Of a stretch of DNA of 64,000 bases, positions 1 through 12,700 are shown piece after piece. Below the pieces are notes generated by a model, which was given only the letters and a program-made list of their open reading frames with translations, ran no database searches and was not told where the DNA came from. The position numbers were made by a program, and so were the translations under genes. This DNA is from Anas platyrhynchos (lineage: Eukaryota > Chordata > Aves > Anseriformes > Anatidae), in NCBI RefSeq assembly GCF_047663525.1, contig NC_092602.1, positions 503,501 through 567,500 on the forward strand, read 5' to 3'. The first letter of the stretch is position 1, and each line of letters opens with the position of its first letter.

Positions 1-1249
1 AAACAAAAAAAAAAAAAAAAAACAGAAAGCCAGGTGACATCCTTGTTTTTGTTGGCAGCTGCTTGCGTCTCCTGCAATGGAAAGGCATGACACCTTCTCT
101 TCTTTTGGCCACTGTATTTACTTGGCAGGATCTGAGACAAGGTATGGCTTACACATGGGGAACCACTGGCATCCAGCTCTCACACAGATGGTGTGAGATG
201 CTTTGGGGCTGATACTGATGCTTCATGTCTGCCATAACTACTAAAGTCAACTGTAAAGCAAGAGAACCAAGTTACTGTTCTCAGCAAATTTGTAAACAAA
301 GTGAACACTGCGCCCCTTGAACATTACTGGTGAGGCCACTTCCTAGAATAAGCAAGTGCTTTGACACAAATGGCTGCCACAGTTTTGTGAGGGCATATTA
401 AAAGACTGTTAGATAACATGTACCTTTGCTTACAACTCTGGGCCTTCACCCTGACCTGGAACTGTGGCAACAACCAACCATGGGAGGGACAGGGATGAGG
501 CTGTGAAACACCAAGGTGATAAATTCAGAGCAAGAAAAAAAATCTCCTTTGTATTTAATTAATAAATCTGTTCCTTTGTGTGAATTTTGACTACAAGGAA
601 AAAAAATTTCACACTAAAAAGACTAAATATAGCCCAACAAGGTGTCCACCTGCAGCAGTTCAACAGGCTTTTCTCTTTTACACTTTTCTGTGGTCTAGTG
701 TAGTATAAATAAATGCCATTGTTATGTACCCATGCAATAGATGAGGAACATGGGACACTGCTCCTGAGCATGCACATAGCATGCGTGTGTGAGTGCAGCA
801 AATGCCAGTGCTCCAGAGAGGGAGGTCTGGCCTAGCCGGGGGGGGAGGCATGGCTTTCTCAGCTTGTTGGGCTTGCTCAGCACAGGCTGGAAGGATAGCC
901 AGGTTTCAAGGTACAGCTGCAAGTTACATTTCCAATAATTTCATTACATCTACCCTTCAGATTTTATGGAGCCATTTGCTCATTTTAGGCAAACGGAAAG
1001 AATTCCAATTTGCTGCTAGTTCTGTCCCAGAAGAAGAAATAAGGCAAAACTGGGAGAGGCATGGCTAGGATTATCCTTTGTTACATGAGAAGATCGTTTG
1101 TACTTCCAACTTGCTAGAGACTGTTATAGCTTACTGTGAAGGTAGAAATCTTTCCAGTGATTTAACAAGGATTATTTAATCACCCACTTAAATGCAGTTG
1201 TTCTGGCTGTATTCTGACAGTCCATGTGAAATATGCAGTATGAGGAGGA

Positions 1250-1288
1250 AAAACAAAACAAACAAACAAACAAAACAACAACAAAAAC
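1250..1288. repeat. (AAAC)n / (AAC)n simple repeat
   Basis: A tract of A-rich units, mostly AAAC followed by AAC, read directly from the sequence. Probably a microsatellite; no function is implied. Confidence 0.85.
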
Positions 1289-3471
1289 AGGACTGAACGA
1301 TTTTGTGTTGCATTTCCAAAACACTTCTGAGAAGTGAAGTGAATTTGGTTACTGTTTTGCTCATGCTATGGCTCCACAGGGCAAAATCTTACCCAGAAGA
1401 GAAGTTTTGCAACACTGAAAAGAGAATCCTGGCCCTCCAAAGGACAAAGAACAGCTTTACCTGAGTGATTTATATGGTTCCCTTAAGCAGTGGTGAGCTG
1501 TGCTGAAACTGTTTGTGTCCCATGCCAGTGGCTTCAGCAGGTCAGCTTGCTGGCAGGAAACCGACTGATTCAGTGGCTGTGGGCTGGGTTTGGCCCTGTC
1601 AGTGCTTGAGCTGAATGGATAGGGAATGAGATTTTTAAAAGCTGAGCTCTGATCAGTAACCAACAGAGATGATTGTCAGAGAAAGGTGATGGACTGTTTG
1701 CAGATTTTGAAAATTTCTATCAGTGGTATGGCCAAACCTGTCCCTGACTTGGGCTGCTCCTGCAGTTGTGGATAATATCCATATAAAATGTTATCTTGCC
1801 ATGTGCAGCTTCTGTTTTCCATGGTGTTGGTGTATGTTCAGTTTTAACATGATAGTGCACTAGTGTTGCCTGCCAACATCCAGAAGTAAATGAGGATTGA
1901 TACTGCTCCAGTTACTCAAAACCTTCGTGTTTCTAGCAACTGAACTTGTGACCTCCAGCAGGCTGGCACTGACATACACATCAGGAACTTCAGTGTGTTG
2001 AATGGGCACATGAATATATTCTGGATCCACTGGTGATGTATCTTTCAACCACGGAGCTACTGAACAGCATTGTCATAAAGCCTTGTTCCTGCTTTGCTTT
2101 TTAACCATTCCTGACAGATGGATTTTAACATCCTGATCTCTCCTCAAAGAGATGGAGTAAATAAGTGATTCACTTTAAATATTGAAAAAGTACAGTTACC
2201 CTTGTCAAGAAGAATAAAATAGCTTTGTAACTTGTAAGAAGCTCACAACCTGCTTGCCACAGATCTTAGCTCTGCAGACATTGTGTGTAGGATGACAGGC
2301 AGGCAAGCCGTGCTCACCAGGGGATCAGATTTGCTCAGGGTTCATCAAGGCAGGATACTGCACACTAACTAAAGCCCAAGATCTACAGGTCCACTCTGAT
2401 GGGGAGCAGACACATGGGGCTGAGCCTGGGACTAAAACTGCTTGCATGGGGAAACACACAGGGAGCTCCATGGTCACCATGTGAACTTGCACTGTGAGCT
2501 GAAGGCACACAGTGGAGGTTTGCAGTTGTTGGTGCCTGGAGGAGGCAAGTGCTTTCCAAACCAGTCTTACATGAGTGACGCTGACCACCACAGAATGAAT
2601 TTTGATGCTGTCATCATCACTTGACAGTCATTTTCAAGTAAGAGCTCATGTCTCTGTAAGTGTGCTTTGTGAGATCTTTTTGCAGCCTGTGGGTGTGGAG
2701 CCCCACAGCTGCGAGCGAGGCTCAGTCCCTTGCCACAGTGAACAGTGGGACGGGCTTGACAGCTGATACCAAATTCTTCCTTTCTCGGTCCCTTTTGTTT
2801 GCCGTCACTGTTAAACATTAACTAAGTTCAGCACCTTACTTTTGTTCCAGCCTACTGCACAAATGACCAGTGCTGAGGAGACACGTGGCTCTCTTCCACT
2901 TGCAGGGTCACCTCTGCTGCATGGGAACCTGTACCTGGTGATGTTAAATCTGTGCTTCTTATAATTGCTTATTGGTGGACAAGGTCCAAGTGGCTTTTAT
3001 TTACTCTTCCCTGTCAAATCTGTGGTGTATGAATATTAATGCCTTTCACTGAAATGCTGAGAACTTAGCTGTTTTCTAGGTTATGATGTGCAGAGCTCCT
3101 TAACTGCGCACAGGTGACGTTGTTAGGAAGCAAGTATGTAGCTGCACTGAGCAGAGGCTAAGCTGGCAATGTGGAAACTGTGGGTGCCTCCTACCTGCAG
3201 TTACTGAAGAAAAGAAAGAGTAGAGAAAGCATCAGAAAGAGTCTGCAAAAAGTTCTCAGGGGCAGTTTTGTGGCAGCCACCAGCTGCTCTTGACTCCTTG
3301 GTTCAGGAGCAGTGTTTGAGTGAAGCCTGTTGCTTTCTAGATGCGTTTGTGCTTAGCCAGTTAGCATTATGTGTGCTGCCCATCTGTATATTTTGCTGGG
3401 TTAAAGCTCCTTCTGAAAAAGGCTGCAAAGAAATGTATTTGATTAACTTAGTTTGCAATGTTCATGAGATT

Positions 3472-3485
3472 TATATATATATATG
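3472..3485. repeat. Short (TA)n run
   Basis: About seven alternating TA dinucleotides, immediately followed by a GATAA motif. A short dinucleotide microsatellite. Confidence 0.75.
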
Positions 3486-4382
3486 ATAAAGTTTTAATGT
3501 GTTCTCTGTTTTGCAGATCTAACTCCTCCTTTCTGTCTTCCTCGTGGAGCAGAAGACTACTGTTATAGGCTCCACTTGCTTCTTGTTTTCCTAACCACAC
3601 CATTAATGGCGTTGCTACAGCTGCAGTCATTCTAGTCTGCCATTTCCTTTGCTACCTGGTAAAACTTGCTGCACTGAAAAAGTAATACCTCCAATGTTAG
3701 TGGTGAGAGGAGTGTTTTGTGCTTGTTACATTGCCTGCAAGTGTCAGAATCTCTGCTATGAGAAATACCCTGTTATAGTCAACTTACTTTAAATCAAGCT
3801 TTAGTATGGCAACATATTAAAGAAAATTTCCATTTCTTGCACCAAATGCTCATACACACAATTTAAACTTCAATCTTGGTCCACGGTTCTTCCAGTAAAT
3901 ACCTGGGCACACCCCATCTTATAAAGTACTAATGGATTACAGCTGGAATAGCAGATTAAAAGGAAGTTAGAACACCTGCCTCTGATCACCATAAAAACAT
4001 CAGCAAAACCTTTTCCTCGCATTACTGATGGTTTGCTAACTGCATGGAAAGGATCTGTAACAGGTATTAATTAGAGTGGAATGTTTGCTAAGTGCTTGTG
4101 CTTTAAAATAAATACTAATATATCCGAGGAAGTGAAAGAAAAGCCATGGCAGTTAATTTCAATGGATCCTGTTAGTTTAGTGGGGAATCTGATCTTAACC
4201 AGTGTTTGAGATTGTTTAGTAACAGATTTATAATTTACATGAAAATGAGCTATATGGTGTGTTTTTTGTTGTTGTTGTTCCCCCCCTTAAGCAAAGCCCT
4301 CCCCCTGTACTAGTTTTGTTTGTGAACTATTTCATGGCCTGTCTGCCTAACCTCTGTTGTCTTACCCACCCCTTGCAACGCC

Positions 4383-4404
4383 TGTTTGTTTGTTTGTTTG
4401 TTTT
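4383..4404. repeat. (TTTG)n microsatellite
   Basis: About five copies of a TTTG/TGTT unit. A similar TTG-rich run lies about 110 bases upstream, near 4265. Confidence 0.8.
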
Positions 4405-5741
4405 CCAGTTTTGCAACAAGATTTAAAGCACCTTTTCCCCGCTCCATGTTATGGTAAAAATACTTTTCTTGGAGGTTCATAAGAGAGAACCAGATGGAAA
4501 AATAAACAACAATTTATTTTAAGGAGTGTTTTAGGCAATAAAAAATATATTTCACTGCATTGATTGCTTTTTTTCTGAAGGCTAGATTTCTTTAGCCCTC
4601 AAATACATAAACAAGTTGTTGTAAACTTTTTTTTAAAATTTAAAATAACATGTATTCATTTTGTCATTGCATTTCAATACTTGTCATTTCTCGAATTTGA
4701 TTTCTGTAATATTATAGCAGCAAATTATCTTCAATTCGAAGCTTGTGGTAGCAGGATCAATATTCCCCCTCCCCCCCTTTTTTTCCTAGTTTATGTTACT
4801 CTATATTAAGAAAGTATTATTTCTATACCTCCATTTAAAGTAGGAATGGACATGTTGGATTCCATGAATTTCCAACAACTAAAGGAAGTAGAACTTGAAG
4901 GTAAGCACCAAATAATTTCATCATATAACTGCAGAAATGTTCATGTATGACTATATCTTACAATTTTGAATGGCTGAGGATTCAGTATATTTCATACAGA
5001 TAAACAAGCTTTATTTGTCTTTTGCAGATTTCCATAGGTATTAACATTATTTTCTGAAGGATTAAACTTCCTTTTTTTTAGAAGAGATTGGTAAAATTGT
5101 GTGCAATGTGTTTTCTGATACAGAATTATTAAAATAAGGTATATAAAATAATGTGTTACTCAATGAGCTTACTTGCCATTTTTTCTGATTTACAGTCATG
5201 TTTGTAGCTGTTATGTTTACGAATACAGCATGTCATGCTTTTTGTTGTAACTTTCCCTCTTTGCATGTATTTACACTGGAAGTCAGAACATGCAACAGTC
5301 AGACTGTTCTAATTTTAAGACTACATCATAAACTTTTAGCGCAAAAGAAAGAAATATAAGTAATTTTCAGTCAATTCAAGTATCTTCTTATCTCTATTTA
5401 AATTGCAACCAGGAAATACTAGCTCAATCCACATAAGAAATTTCTAATTGCTGGAAAATATTTTAAAAACCCCTTCAGGTATAGGTTTTAAAAACAAAAT
5501 TTCATGGGGACAAACTTCAGATTTCAGCAAACAGTCAGAGCTGACAAAATGAAATATAGGCCATAATTCTGAAAATTGTGCCTGATGAGGAAAAATAACT
5601 GAGCGTTTGTTACACAGTCTTCAAATTCAAATCAAATATTATCTGCAATGACTTTTTCATTATTATGTAGTATTTGTGTTGGACAGTTAGCAAAAGCAGA
5701 CGCTTATTTTCACTTAGCATTAAATTGTAGATAACGGTGTC

Positions 5742-5767
5742 TTCTGAAGTTAATGTTAACTTCAGAA
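5742..5767. repeat. Perfect inverted repeat, 12-bp arms, 2-base spacer
   Basis: The left arm TTCTGAAGTTAA (5742-5753) and right arm TTAACTTCAGAA (5756-5767) are exact reverse complements separated by TG. The centre, GTTAATGTTAAC, resembles the palindromic HNF1 homeodomain site. The symmetry is seen directly; binding is inference. Confidence 0.8.
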
Positions 5768-6715
5768 AATAATGAGACTATGAAAATTTAAGCTAACGTT
5801 TTTTTATTATTATTTTTTAAATATTCATATGCCAGTCTTAGTGATGTCCTGGGGTAATCACTGCTTGAAAATAACCAAATGAATAATGGATTATACATTT
5901 CTCACTGCTTACTCATTTCTACTGTGCAGTAGCAAAAAACAATCAGAAACTTTTGGCTGTTTCAAAGGTTTTGACATGCCAGTGTCCCCACAGAAATAAC
6001 TTTCCCATCTCAACCAAACTATTATTTTCTCAGCTGAAAGAGGAGCTGATGTTCTGGCAGGTAACAGAGCTTCTGTGGGTGCACAGAATGCTTCAGGTGG
6101 AGCAGGACCAGCTTCAGGTTGGGATCTGGCTGCCCTGCACTGGGTCCCGCTGTGGCTGGGGGATGTCTCTGAGAATGGCCCCTCCAGGCGCTGTTCCAGC
6201 CGATGGCCAGAACGAGGAAGGGCTTTTTCCCTTTGGGAGTGTTGGGATTTCCCATGTTGCAGCCTCCGGTGCTACCTCTGCATTTCTGCCAGTGCCAGAG
6301 GAGCCTGGCTCTACCTTCAGGACCTCCTGGTACTGGGATGTCTACCAAGACGTGCCACTCAGTTGTGGATGACTCACATGGAGAAAAGAAAGAGAACCTG
6401 TTCGGTGGCTGTGATTAAATGATCTATGGAGAGGCTGTGGATAATTCTGTGGCATGTCTTTGATTCATGACAAAGAAATCTGTCATTTGCCATATGCTCA
6501 CATTTTGTAGCAATAACATTTTTTCCCAAGAGTCTCAGATCTCAGGAACTGTATCAGAAATACTTTAAAGACTTTTTCTATTTGTGTTTTTTTTTTTTTT
6601 TAATTTTTAAGAATTAGTATCAGTAACTAAAATTTCTGCAGAAACAACACTAAAACCTAGTGGCAGTGATTGTTACTCTTTTGTTGACCACTGCAAAAAT
6701 TTCAGTGGCTGACAA

Positions 6716-6738
6716 TTATTTATTTATTTATTTATTTT
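6716..6738. repeat. (TTTA)n microsatellite
   Basis: About five and a half TTTA units in a row, seen directly. Confidence 0.8.
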
Positions 6739-7048
6739 GCTCAGAAATTCTGCACAAAGGACTTGATCCCAATCAATGAAGTAACTTATGAAGATGAATG
6801 CCTTTCTGCAAAGACAACTCAGACTTAGCTCTGCTGGGTGAGTGAATGCTCTTAGAGATGCTCCTGTCTCTTTTGCCTCTCTGCCTAATTTTCCCCTGCC
6901 CCAGGGAGCTGCCCTGCGTGGTGCTTACAGATTGCTACCCTAAACCTGTGGGTGCTCAGATGTCATGGAAATTCAGTTTGTGTCTGTCATTAACAAGTAT
7001 TTCTGTGAGTTTCCTTTTGGGGATGCTGTTTCAGAGAAAAAAAATAAA

Positions 7049-7069
7049 GGGGGGGGGAGGGGGGTGGGT
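7049..7069 (+). repeat. G-rich run with quadruplex potential
   Basis: Runs of G interrupted by single A or T bases, immediately after an A-rich stretch. Four or more runs of at least three Gs can be picked out, so a G-quadruplex is possible on the + strand. Confidence 0.6.
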
Positions 7070-8026
7070 GCACAATGAAAGACAGTGCTCGTGTGTCTGG
7101 TATTGCATTTTGACAGCATAGTCTGAAACTTGGGACTGTAACTGGTTTTTATACAATGCTTGCAATTTAATAGCCTAAGGAATATTAAAAAAAAAAATCA
7201 GAAAAATAATCTTGGGAGTTTTCTAACTGATTTTATTAAAGACTTTCTATTTGCTTGAATTTATATGGAAAATGGATTTTAATCAAAAAAGACTAACTAG
7301 CAAGACCATAGCATTGCCTTGAAAGGTTTGACTCATTCTTATCCATACTTAGGCTGGAAATGAATGATTTTAAAGGAGTGTACAAAAGTAACAAAACCAT
7401 CCCTTTGCCCAGGAAAACAAGGGTTTCCCTAAACTCTGAGGAGGGTGGGAAATGAAACTGAGATTATCCAGACACTGCAGCCTGTCATGCCTGTCACCAG
7501 GGTGTTTAGCCACTGGGGCTATTCTATTCACTGCTATTCTTGATAGCCTCCTCTTCTTCTTCTTACCTAATGCAGACAGAATTCAATGAGCAAACCATAC
7601 AAAACAAAGTTCTGGCATTTACAATAACTTGAAAAAATAATACATCAAAAACAGCTTTTGGAGGCATATTTTCAATGTACTTCCACCTGAGGCATTGCTT
7701 ACTTGAGGACAAACGGGACCCTTGATTAGATTTGAGTGAAGTTCTGGTAGTTCCAGTATACGCAGTACCCTGTATCGCTTACACTGCCCCATTGTGAAGT
7801 GTGGGTTATGGCTCTGATTTTCCTTCCCTTTCCTCCATATAGATGTATCTCAGTGGCTATTTTAATTTATTTAAAAATCAGGCAAAAGAGACGAGAATGA
7901 TTTACTGATGTAAAGCGTATGTATTTTACATTTTGCTTTGCAATGCACTCTACTGACAGAATCTGGAAGTAGTTCTGCTGTTGCCCTGTGTCTTATTTTC
8001 TGGTACTTTTTCTGATACTTGTACTT

Positions 8027-8047
8027 AAAAAAAAAAAAAAAAAAAAA
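8027..8047. repeat. Poly(A) run
   Basis: About 20 consecutive A bases. No AATAAA lies just upstream, so it does not look like a retrocopy tail; more likely simple low-complexity sequence. Confidence 0.8.
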
Positions 8048-9360
8048 GGCAACAAAGCAGATTTTTTTTAATTCTGTGTTTTTCCTAGATTTGCTGTATC
8101 TTTTTGAAATGCAAATCTCAATATGAATCATCACAGTCGTAGAGGTACTAGTGCTAACTATTTGGGCTAGTTATCTTCCTTCTGTCCTTCAGAGCAGCCA
8201 TGGGTTTCTCATTGCTATAAACACAGCAAACTCAAATTTAATTTTAAAACTCTATTTCCTCAGGTTGGAAGCATGTTTCATTCTAGAAAACCATGTATCT
8301 TGTTTCTTTCTTTAATTTTTATCTCTAGATTTACATGGCTTTCTGTTTTAGAATTGCATATCCAAGACTTGAACAAGGAATTCAAGGTATTTATTGAATT
8401 TGAACTTTGTAGAGATTCTCTCAACCCCAGTTAAAATCCTGGTACACTTATTTAACATGCTTCCTGATTTTAAAAACTTGTTTTAGCTCTGACTAGAATA
8501 GTAGCTAATGCAGTCAGCTGCTGCTTTTGGAGCGGGCTCTCTGTCTTCCTTGTTTCTTATGGCCTCAGAAGGCAGTCCAAGGTAAATTAAGGGGATGTGA
8601 TTATTAGGGCTTCTGAAAGATTCAGTAGTCACCAATGAAAATGTATAATAAAAAGAACCAAGCTACACCAACAAGTGAAGTCCCTGAAAAAGCCCAGAGG
8701 CAAAATGGCTATAATTAAAACCTGAAAGCAATGAGTTCATAAAGAAGTAAACGAAGAGGAGGGCTCTCTGTAAATGATGATCTAAAAAGTGTTCTGGGTT
8801 GTGAGACCTCATTTCAAATGTATTCATTAAATAATATTTGAATCATTTAACAGTTTGAACTCTACTGCACTGTTAATATCTTCAGGGGATTTTTTTTTTT
8901 CAGTTACAAAGAAGTCTTTGTTCCTAGTCTATGCTTGGGCTGTGCCTTGGATATTAGTTGGAAACCTGATAGCCTGACATTGCTCGAAGTCTGTGAGTAC
9001 AATGTGAGTCGTCTGCAACTGGGATTAAAACAGGCCTTTTGTACCAAGATGCTGAGAGGCCACGTGATCTTGGAAAAGCAATGGTTTTGGATGGCAGGAG
9101 ATGTTTAACCCTTTGTGCTTGTGGCAGGGAGCCAGGCGTGTTGCTGCGGGAAGTAGAACCCGAGTGTTTGTAGGGGAGGAGGTGGCCCAGGGGTAGCCAG
9201 GGCCCATACTGCTGCGTGTATGGGTTGTTAGAATACTTGAGTAGTTCCTGTCAAATTAGCAAATAATGCCTTGTACAGAGAGCATGCGGGCATATCCCCC
9301 AGCTCCTGTCCCTGCCTCGCTGCCCAGCTTGTGCTTGCTCCCTTTGGAACAGGTCCCAGA

Positions 9361-9740
9361 AACAGAATTGCAGGGGTTGGAAGGGACCTCCAGAGATCAT
9401 TGGGTCCAACCCCCCGTCAGAGCAGGTTGCCCAGGTAGGCGTCCAGATGGGCCTTGAATATCTCCAGAGAAGGAGACTCCACAACCTCCCTGGGCAGCCT
9501 GTCCCAGTGCTCCGTCACCCTCACCGTGAAGAAGTTCTTGCACATGTTGGTGCGGAACTGCCTGGGCTCCGTTTTGTGGCCGTTGCCCCTTGTCCTGTCC
9601 CCACAGACCACTGAAAAGAGGTTGGCCGTATCTCTTTCTCCCACAATTAAGATATTTATAAACATTGATAAGATCCCCTCTGTCTTCTTTTCTCAAAGCT
9701 GAACAGACCCAGGTGTCTCAGCCTTTCCCAGGTCCCCATG
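9361..9740 (-). mobile_element. CR1 LINE, 5'-truncated 3' tail, minus strand
   Basis: Read on the minus strand, this stretch carries the hallmark CR1 3' region. A frame encodes ...DRLPREVVESPSLEIFKAHL..., typical of the C-terminal end of the CR1 reverse-transcriptase ORF. It is followed by the untranslated end with the diagnostic TTGGACCCAATGATCT and GGTCCCTTCCAACCC motifs. CR1 is the dominant non-LTR retrotransposon of birds and is almost always truncated at the 5' end. Only about 380 bp remain, so the copy cannot move by itself. Open frames on either strand within it are remnants, not host genes. Confidence 0.93.
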
Positions 9741-12700
9741 ATATGCTGTAGGTGTGCTTTTAAAACTGGACAAGTCAGGGCTATGAACCAATGTTCACCA
9801 ATGGCTCAGAAAGATGAGCTGTTCTGTAAAAATTCCTGAAGTAACGTTATAAATAATAAATACAGAATTATTTTTATTTGCCTAGTGATTTTTTAATTCT
9901 GGGGGATATGTTCTCAGGCTTTGCTCTGTACCACAGAAACTGCAGCTTGATTTTCAGTCAAGACTGGGTTTTTGGGACCCTTGCACAAGTAGTGCTCTGA
10001 ACAAGAATTTTACCAAAGACCTCCAAATGCTGGCAGTGGGAACGTATTTGCTGTGTTAAATGGACATAGATGACAGTGAAAAGTGAAGGATCCTCAGACA
10101 TGCAGCCCTGTGGGGGATACCCAGGAAAGGCTGGTGCAGGGTGAGTTCCTGCAAAACAGCAACATCTAAAAATGCATGTGATAACCTGTGCTGCTCCCCC
10201 AGAGCAGTACAGCTCTGTGTGGGCAGAAAGGCTTGCTTTTGCAAGTGACAGAAGAACTTGCAGACACAGCGTGTAAAACATCACCTGATTTCAACATGTG
10301 AAAAGGAAGCGCCAAGGTGTATGCTGTTGTGAACCTAACGCTTAGAGAAAATTAAGTCATCAAGGCTTTCCAGGATAGCCTCTGGTTTTCTCCTTTCACA
10401 ATAGTTCAATTTATAAGATGATGAAAAATGAATTACCTTTAGTGGTTTTCTGGCATTTCCCACAGTGAAAGCTAGGCTTCTGAGATACTCAGAGATTGTT
10501 CCTGCTCCACCAAGTTTACATAAAGTCCCACCTGGGTCAAGTTTAAGAAAACAGCAGAACAAAGTCAGTCATATAAACTTAATAATAAAATACTGAGGGG
10601 AGTTAAATACTGATTATCCGTATAGAGAAGTACTATTTTTTTATTGATGTTTCTCTGAGTTATTCTAGGAAATAGAAAACTTCTACAGTTCCTGCAGCCA
10701 AACTAATTCTTTTGTGTTGTTTATATGATTCAATTCCTTTTTTCTTTTTCATCACAATCAAAAGTGAAACCTAATAATGAGCATTTTAGAGATGGAAAAA
10801 AAAAAAAAAGAGGTATATTGTAGTCTGATTATTGTAGATGGGAAGGTTTGCTTCACCATTTCCCAGAATTTTTGAGACTAAATATACAATCTCAATGTTG
10901 TATTTTAATCATCCAATTTTTTCATGATCTATGTTGGAAAAATTGAAATTAATGCAACAGGTATGTCTAAGTGCTCTATATGACTTACAGATTTTTCACT
11001 GAGCTGACATCAGTGGGACCCAGCAGATAATTAATGCAAAAAGCTGTTTGTACCAATGGAAACCCATACTGATATTGTGGAAAATATAGTAATCCTTACT
11101 GAGGTATTTGAGAAAATATACACCTTAAAGTTGCAGAGATTTTATTTTTAAAGTAAACCACCCTACCTTGCAGAAGAAACAAACAAAAAAATCTTTGTGG
11201 AGGGCTGAGTTATGAAATCTTTGCAAATCTCTGCTGAAAATATTTCAGTAACTTTTATTATTCAGTTAGGCATTTTTTTGAAATGGGAAGTAGTCAATTT
11301 AGTACTGCAGAAATCAAGTGTCTTGAGGAATTTGGTTCAAACTTTAAAGAAAACATTGTTGGCAAAACTAAGCATGAAATATTTACATCTGTAAGATGAA
11401 CTTTTCAGAAACTGAATGCAAATGAAGCTTTACAGATGAAATTGTCTTTTACCTCCATTACAAGAGCATGGGGATCTGCACCCCTCTCAAAAAGGAGCCT
11501 TTCCTTACCCACAGCTCGTTCCAGTTCTCGGGCATTAGAGGAGGCACGCACCAAGAAGTATGGTCTCCTCTTGAGGAGTAAATTTTCTCCTTATTCTGCT
11601 CTGCGTTTGCTGCAGTACTGAGCTCATCTAATGACTTCACACATTTGCCTTCTGAGTTGTTCTAGTCACTGAGTTCACTTTGATTTTGAGGTAGAGGGGG
11701 TGTCATAGTTTCCTTAAGTATTCCAGGGAGAAGCACTGAAAACTTTCCTGGTAATGTCAGCCACCAGACTTAGAAACCTGTCCTTCAAAATGTTCAAATT
11801 CCTTTTATTGCATATCCCTGCAAGGGTGGAAATCACTGCCTGGAAAAATGTCTCAGCTTTTTTGCAAAGTAACTCTTGGGAGCCTGTACTCTAAAGACAG
11901 GACTCATCACTTCGGATGGTACATGACATGTAGCAGCAACCAAATGCTTTTTTGTTGTTCCAGATGGCTGCACTACCAAACACTGTAGAGGTTATTTAGT
12001 AGCTAAAATTTGTACACCTGAAGCCTTAAATATTAATGAAGGGTATCTTTATAGAGCTGGGGGTGTAAACACCATGGAAAAGTAAGATGTGGTTTTGCTT
12101 GATGGAACAGCTTAAAAGATTTCTTGCTAATGGCTAGCTGGGCTAAAGTGTTTTTTTTTTTTTGTTTTTTTTTTTCCTTCTCCTAGCATATGGGCTTGTT
12201 TTGTACAGTTTATGTGGTGGTTTTTCGTTAGATTCTCAGTGGTAATGAGCCCACACAGTTGATTGCTGCAGGGAGAAAAAAATCATTCTGAATAGGTTTG
12301 CTGAATAATTATGAACTGAGCTGAACTCTTACATTTGCTTACTAATTGTATGGTTCGTGATGTTTTATGTATGATGCATTCATTTTATTAAAAAGGATTT
12401 TCTTATTTTTTTTTATTTTTTATTTTTTGCTGAGCAGCAACTTTTCTCAGTGCAAGTTAAACTGGCACAGTGGAAAGAGCTGAATTCAAGTCTGATGAAT
12501 TGATGTTTGAATTATTTAAAAAAAAAAATCAACCCCACTATTTCGTTTTCAGAGCTTGCAATATGAAACCCAAAATTGTGCTATTGTCTTGAGAGTTGAA
12601 ATAAATGAATCCCCTCAATTTTGGATTTGGCAGGAGCAATTACTATTGTTAACTTAGAAAATAATCTCCTGCAGCTAAAACTATTTAAATAATGCCTTTC

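Larger units (their letters stand above)
1..9360. other. Upstream non-coding DNA, distal part
   Basis: No supportable gene. The open frames here are short, lack recognisable domains and have no coding-like codon pattern. The stretch is mostly AT-rich with simple repeats (listed separately) and an A run at the very start (about 1-22). A locally GC-richer block at about 6030-6420 stands out from its surroundings and holds three overlapping short frames, none recognisable. A perfect 26-base palindrome lies at 5742-5767. Confidence 0.6.

Noticed and set aside
5953-6422. Three overlapping + frames of 71-139 codons
   Set aside because: No recognisable domain and no matching splice or promoter context. 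Kept only as a composition anomaly.
9397-9702. Minus and plus open frames of 82-99 codons
   Set aside because: Remnants of the CR1 reverse-transcriptase C-terminus and its antisense, not host genes.
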